This document shows, one piece after another, positions 6,732 to 9,194 of a stretch of DNA of 9,194 bases. The notes beneath the pieces are model-generated. The model made no database searches, was not told where the DNA came from, and saw only the letters and a list, made by a program, of their open reading frames with translations. Origin of the DNA: Alphaproteobacteria bacterium (lineage in GTDB: Bacteria; Pseudomonadota; Alphaproteobacteria; Rhizobiales; Hyphomicrobiaceae). The stretch lies in contig JAHZKN010000265.1 of assembly GCA_022600335.1 (NCBI GenBank), positions 1-9,194 on the forward strand, read 5' to 3'. Made by a program: the position numbers and the translations under genes. Numbering within the stretch: the first letter of the stretch is position 1; every line of letters starts with the position of its first letter.

Positions 6732-7604
6732 CTATTCCGCAGCACCTGAGACCATCCGGCGGACAGCTTCTTTTTCTTCAATGCGCTGGGTCAGGCGACC
6801 GACAAAATCAATGGTGCGGTCAACAACAATGGACCGCTGACGGTCGAGCGTGACCATGTGATAGCTGTCATCAAGGACGGTGACTTCCACCAGGCCTGCT
6901 AACAGGCGCATCAAGATGTTGGCATTTGAGATGTCGCTTTGGTCATCGGTCCGGGGATGGAAGATGACGGTGGGTTGGCGGATCTCATTGAGGCCTTTCT
7001 TGACGGATTTGACCAGGCGGCGGAACTCCCACACAACACCGCCGTTGCGGCCAAACAGGTCTGCGATCGGGGTTTCATCGCCTTTCAGCGAGTCGATCAA
7101 GAAGTTGCGAATGCGCTCGTCTTTGATTCCGTACGGTGCGCGTTGGCGCAGATAGAACAGCTTTGCTACGGCCTTATGGCGGATCAACTTGAACAGGTTG
7201 AATGATAGTGGAATAGCCCAGCCGTTCGGCCACATGGTGGGCGCGTATAGCACCAAGCCTTGCACGGTTTCCGGCCGCTCTTGCGCCAGCTTCAATGTCA
7301 GAATGGAACCAGCTGACAAACCGCCAACCAAAACAACATCACAGTGCTTGCACAACTCATCATGGGCCGACTTTAGCGCCTCATACCAGTCCTGCCAGGA
7401 CGACAGGCCTGAAACATCTGTGCCGCCAGCAAAACCAGGCAGCAGCGGGCAATAGACGGTGTAGCCGTTGCGCGCCAAACCTTGGGCCACAAAGCGTAAT
7501 TCAATAGGTGTACCACCAAGGCTGTGCAGTAAGAGCACCCCAACGCGACCGCCTGGCATCACCAGACTACCCCGGAAGGAATCTATTTTTTTGTTGTTTT
7601 TCAT
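6732..7604 (-). CDS. Alpha/beta-hydrolase (carboxylesterase / monoacylglycerol-lipase-like)
   Basis: A 290-residue serine hydrolase, probably cytoplasmic since no signal peptide is seen. The fold's landmarks are in order: oxyanion-hole strand VGVLLLHSLGGTP (21-33), the PLLPGFAGGTD turn (53-63), and the nucleophile elbow GGLSAGS (94-100, Ser97 in G-x-S-x-G). A helical cap region spans about 123-200, followed by VIFHPRTDDQSD with the likely acid at D220 or D221. DDSYHMVTLD supplies the catalytic His249. Early HSLGG and the SYHM-LD ending resemble bacterial Est30/YvaK-type carboxylesterases and monoacylglycerol lipases; the true ester substrate cannot be read from sequence. The ribosome-binding site is weak (AGAAG-like, close to the ATG). 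A possible upstream ORF ends 4 bases before it, and the gene terminates at the shared hairpin 6663-6709. Confidence 0.92.
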   Translation of the reverse strand: MKNNKKIDSFRGSLVMPGGRVGVLLLHSLGGTPIELRFVAQGLARNGYTVYCPLLPGFAGGTDVSGLSSWQDWYEALKSAHDELCKHCDVVLVGGLSAGSILTLKLAQERPETVQGLVLYAPTMWPNGWAIPLSFNLFKLIRHKAVAKLFYLRQRAPYGIKDERIRNFLIDSLKGDETPIADLFGRNGGVVWEFRRLVKSVKKGLNEIRQPTVIFHPRTDDQSDISNANILMRLLAGLVEVTVLDDSYHMVTLDRQRSIVVDRTIDFVGRLTQRIEEKEAVRRMVSGAAE

Positions 7605-7608
7605 TCTT

Positions 7609-8061
7609 CTAGACGTACTCGCTCTGATCGTACTCCACCCGTATTAAGCGCATAGCTCCGGTCGTGCCAAGCCTCAAATTCGGATTTACTGTCGCAGCGG
7701 CGTTCGATGGCGACAGTTTGCAGTCGTTATCGAGGACCGCACGGTTCATGCCAAGGCCGTGATGAGATGGCATTTTTCCGCCTGCGACGCGACCCGTGGC
7801 CGTGCCTCTGCGGCCTAGATCTGCAGCTTGTCTAAGCTTTGCAAGCTGGATTGCACCATAGGGCAACATGCCGCAATGCAATATCGCACTGCTAATTGGT
7901 GAGTTTTCTATTGTAATTTGGCCTGAAATGACAGTGGTCTGTGGCGGAAGGACGACATCTGCGGGCCCACTTTGCCGCACTGCACCATTTTCTACAAGCG
8001 TATGGGCGTCGGTTTTTGAAACTGCACGCTGCCGGTCGCCATCCTGGCATTCGGTGATCAT
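7609..8061 (-). CDS. Hypothetical 150-residue ORF upstream of the hydrolase (weakly supported)
   Basis: I do not recognise this protein and am not sure it is expressed. From ATG 8061-8059 it reads MITECQDGDRQRAVSKTDAH and ends VEYDQSEYV. There is no signal peptide, membrane helix or known motif; the middle (VVLPPQTTVISGQITIENSP) reads plausibly as beta-strand protein. In its favour: a GGAG/AGAGGGG Shine-Dalgarno candidate about 5-10 bases before this ATG, 150 codons without a stop, and a stop only 4 bases before the hydrolase start, as in an operon. Against it: codon use is mixed, with several ATA, AGA, AGG and CTA codons, and there are no family hallmarks. An upstream in-frame start at 8085 would add eight residues but lies before the ribosome-binding site. 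It could also be a decayed gene or chance ORF. Confidence 0.35.
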   Translation of the reverse strand: MITECQDGDRQRAVSKTDAHTLVENGAVRQSGPADVVLPPQTTVISGQITIENSPISSAILHCGMLPYGAIQLAKLRQAADLGRRGTATGRVAGGKMPSHHGLGMNRAVLDNDCKLSPSNAAATVNPNLRLGTTGAMRLIRVEYDQSEYV

Positions 8062-8735
8062 TGGGGCCCCTCTCCGCGAACACATCCGACGCGACTGGCA
8101 GCTACAGTACGATGGAAAGTTCGCTCGAAGATTAATCTTACGGGTTCTTCCTTAATCGCCGGCCGGGCTTAGTGTTACAGAGGACTTGGCAGATTGCGTC
8201 GTGGCCATTGAAATTGCACGAGAAATCGCGGGCTCACCGGTGTTGGCCCTGCATCCAGCGTGACTTTATGGCGCGTTGGGTGGGGGCTGGCGCGTCGGGA
8301 TGCCAAGGCACGGCGCACACTAGCCGGCCCATGCGAGGCGCAACTGATGGCCCTGCTAGGACGCGGGTAGGGTCCAATTGCCAAGCGTCGCTATGTAAGA
8401 CACTCCGGGTACCAAGGGGCACAGGACCGGAGGGCAAAGGAATAGGGCGATTGCGACATGGTTGGTGCGTAATCCAACGCTAGGATGGTGAATCCCAGCA
8501 GAACAAAATCATGCCGGGTACCAACGCCAAGCATCACGGCGCTTGCTGCATGCCGCGCCAAGATGCGACTTTGGCATGCGGTCCCTGATTTGCTCCTGGT
8601 TCGGATCCTCAGCGATGTCTTCCGGAGTGGCGCCGCAATTGGATCTGAGATTGGGCTTGGACATCGGGTCACCAGCCTCGAACCGTCACAAGACTGAGAC
8701 AGTCAAACGACTGAGACAAAAGAGGACAAGGAATA
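8062..8735. other. 670-bp region with no convincing gene
   Basis: All frames are broken into short, unrecognisable ORFs. Two adjacent short frames on the plus strand have coding-like amino-acid content: one reads DLADCVVAIEIAREIAGSP and ends at a TGA near 8262; the next, in a different frame, reads GLARRDAKARRTLAGPCEAQ and ends at a TAG near 8370. That would fit a degraded gene but is weak evidence. Small repeats occur: CCGGGTACCAA at 8405-8415 and 8514-8524, GCATGCC/GGCATGC arms at 8548-8554 and 8573-8579, and GACTGAGACA twice at 8692-8718. I saw no tRNA, tmRNA or RNase P RNA signature. Confidence 0.5.
8692..8718 (+). repeat. Direct repeat GACTGAGACA x2 just upstream of the last gene
   Basis: GACTGAGACA occurs at 8692-8701 and again at 8709-8718, a 17-base period. 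The second copy ends 3 bases before the AGAGGA ribosome-binding site of the gene starting at 8736. Location just ahead of the start suggests a possible operator or leader element, but a chance repeat of ten bases is also possible. Confidence 0.5.
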
Positions 8736-9194
8736 GTGGCAGGATTTGCACGGGGGGGGATGAGCTTGGCGGTGGCCATCAGCTTGGCAGCAACGCCAGG
8801 TGCGCCCGCACTTGCAGCGCCGTTGACTCGGGCGGACTATGAATCCTGTCAAGCACGCGATGAAGCAGCGTTTCGCAGCGCCATTGAAGCCATCACAATC
8901 AAAGCTCTGCGCAAAGAGATCGATACCGTCGACTATGACAGTGTGATTGCAATTGAGTGGCGGCGGCTCAAACTCGATGAGTTGATTGATGCGCGTGTGG
9001 ACGAAGCGGTTGCCGATGTGCGTGATGAATCAAGCTGGGGCAGTTTGATCAAATCTCTGGCCAGCCAAGAGCAGGCTCAAAAACTTGCGACTGCTGTTGC
9101 GGAACGTGTGTATCAGTCGGACGATATGCGCACGGCCATTGAGAATTTGGCCGTCGGTGTTGGACGCCATGTGGGCGGGCGCATTGAACTTGCC
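8736..9194 (+). CDS. Secreted protein of unknown function, 5' part, with G8 tract in the signal peptide
   Basis: The frame runs open for 153 codons from a GTG at 8736 to the window edge, so the gene is truncated. AGAGGA (8721-8726) lies 9 bases before this GTG. Residues 1-27 look like a Sec signal peptide: MAGFARGG, a hydrophobic core SLAVAISLAATPG, then cleavage after ALA (25-27). The mature part is helical and strongly charged (DYESCQARDEAAFRSAIEAI, LDELIDARVDEAVADVRDES, SQEQAQKLATAVAERVYQSD), with one cysteine (C38). I do not recognise the family. Codon choice resembles the other real genes in the window. Codons 6-8 (CGG GGG GGG) create a run of eight Gs (8752-8759) directly before an in-frame ATG at 8760; that ATG could serve as an alternative start but would lose the basic residue of the signal peptide and has no properly spaced ribosome-binding site. 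Confidence 0.75.
   Translation, partial: MAGFARGGMSLAVAISLAATPGAPALAAPLTRADYESCQARDEAAFRSAIEAITIKALRKEIDTVDYDSVIAIEWRRLKLDELIDARVDEAVADVRDESSWGSLIKSLASQEQAQKLATAVAERVYQSDDMRTAIENLAVGVGRHVGGRIELA

Noticed and set aside
8172..8672. Several 67-103-codon ORFs on both strands of the gene-poor region
   Set aside because: They overlap one another on both strands, are rich in R, P, C and W as out-of-frame GC-rich DNA is, and lack ribosome-binding sites.
8062..8735. tmRNA or RNase P RNA hidden in the gap
   Set aside because: I looked for the conserved RNase P core wording (GAGGAAAGTCC, ACAGAA), for a tmRNA tag resembling ANDNFAEEF, and for a tRNA T-arm; none is present. A GGTTCGGATCC stretch near 8600 lacks pairing stems.
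1..9194. CRISPR array, insertion sequence or prophage
   Set aside because: No regularly spaced repeats of 23-40 bp, no transposase or integrase frames and no long terminal inverted repeats were seen; the only long inverted repeat is the terminator at 6663-6709.

Overview
The window is a stretch of ordinary-density bacterial chromosome, most likely from an alphaproteobacterium of moderate GC content. The strongest pointer is the class I (archaeal-type) lysyl-tRNA synthetase at the left edge, which many Alphaproteobacteria use in place of the class II enzyme. A DUF2147 periplasmic protein and a cytochrome b561 + YceI pair fit the same group. I see no rRNA, tRNA, insertion sequence, CRISPR array or phage gene. 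Genus cannot be assigned from this sequence alone.

Layout. (1) 1-350, minus: 5' end of lysS, with a convincing promoter behind it at 411-439. (2) 351-836: non-coding divergent spacer. (3) 837-1070, plus: a 77-residue two-helix membrane protein closed by a strong Rho-independent terminator (1111-1145). (4) 1286-2444, plus: a two-gene operon of cytochrome b561 and secreted YceI, the same gene order as E. coli yceJ-yceI. (5) 5505-2479, minus: a tightly overlapping three-gene operon, FtsX-type permease, LolD/DevA-type ATPase and HlyD/MacA-type adaptor, together a DevBCA/MacAB-like exporter. It converges on yceI with only a 34-bp gap. (6) 5506-6072: spacer carrying two short perfect tandem repeats. 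(7) 6073-6612, plus: secreted DUF2147 protein, facing (8) 6732-7604, minus: an alpha/beta-hydrolase (carboxylesterase/monoacylglycerol-lipase type). The two share a near-ideal 21-bp-stem bidirectional terminator. (9) 7609-8061, minus: a weakly supported 150-codon ORF four bases upstream of the hydrolase. (10) 8062-8735: about 670 bp with no convincing gene. (11) 8736-9194, plus: 5' part of an unrecognised secreted protein with a G8 homopolymer inside its signal-peptide codons.

How the genes work together: much of the window concerns the cell envelope. The exporter should form an inner-membrane/periplasm complex that needs an outer-membrane partner encoded elsewhere. Cytochrome b561 and YceI form a probable electron-transfer/lipid-quinone module, and two or three other genes encode secreted or membrane proteins. 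I found no clear new multi-gene system. The parts most worth attention are the G8 tract in the last gene, the poorly explained 7.6-8.7 kb region, and the repeat-bearing leader of the exporter operon.
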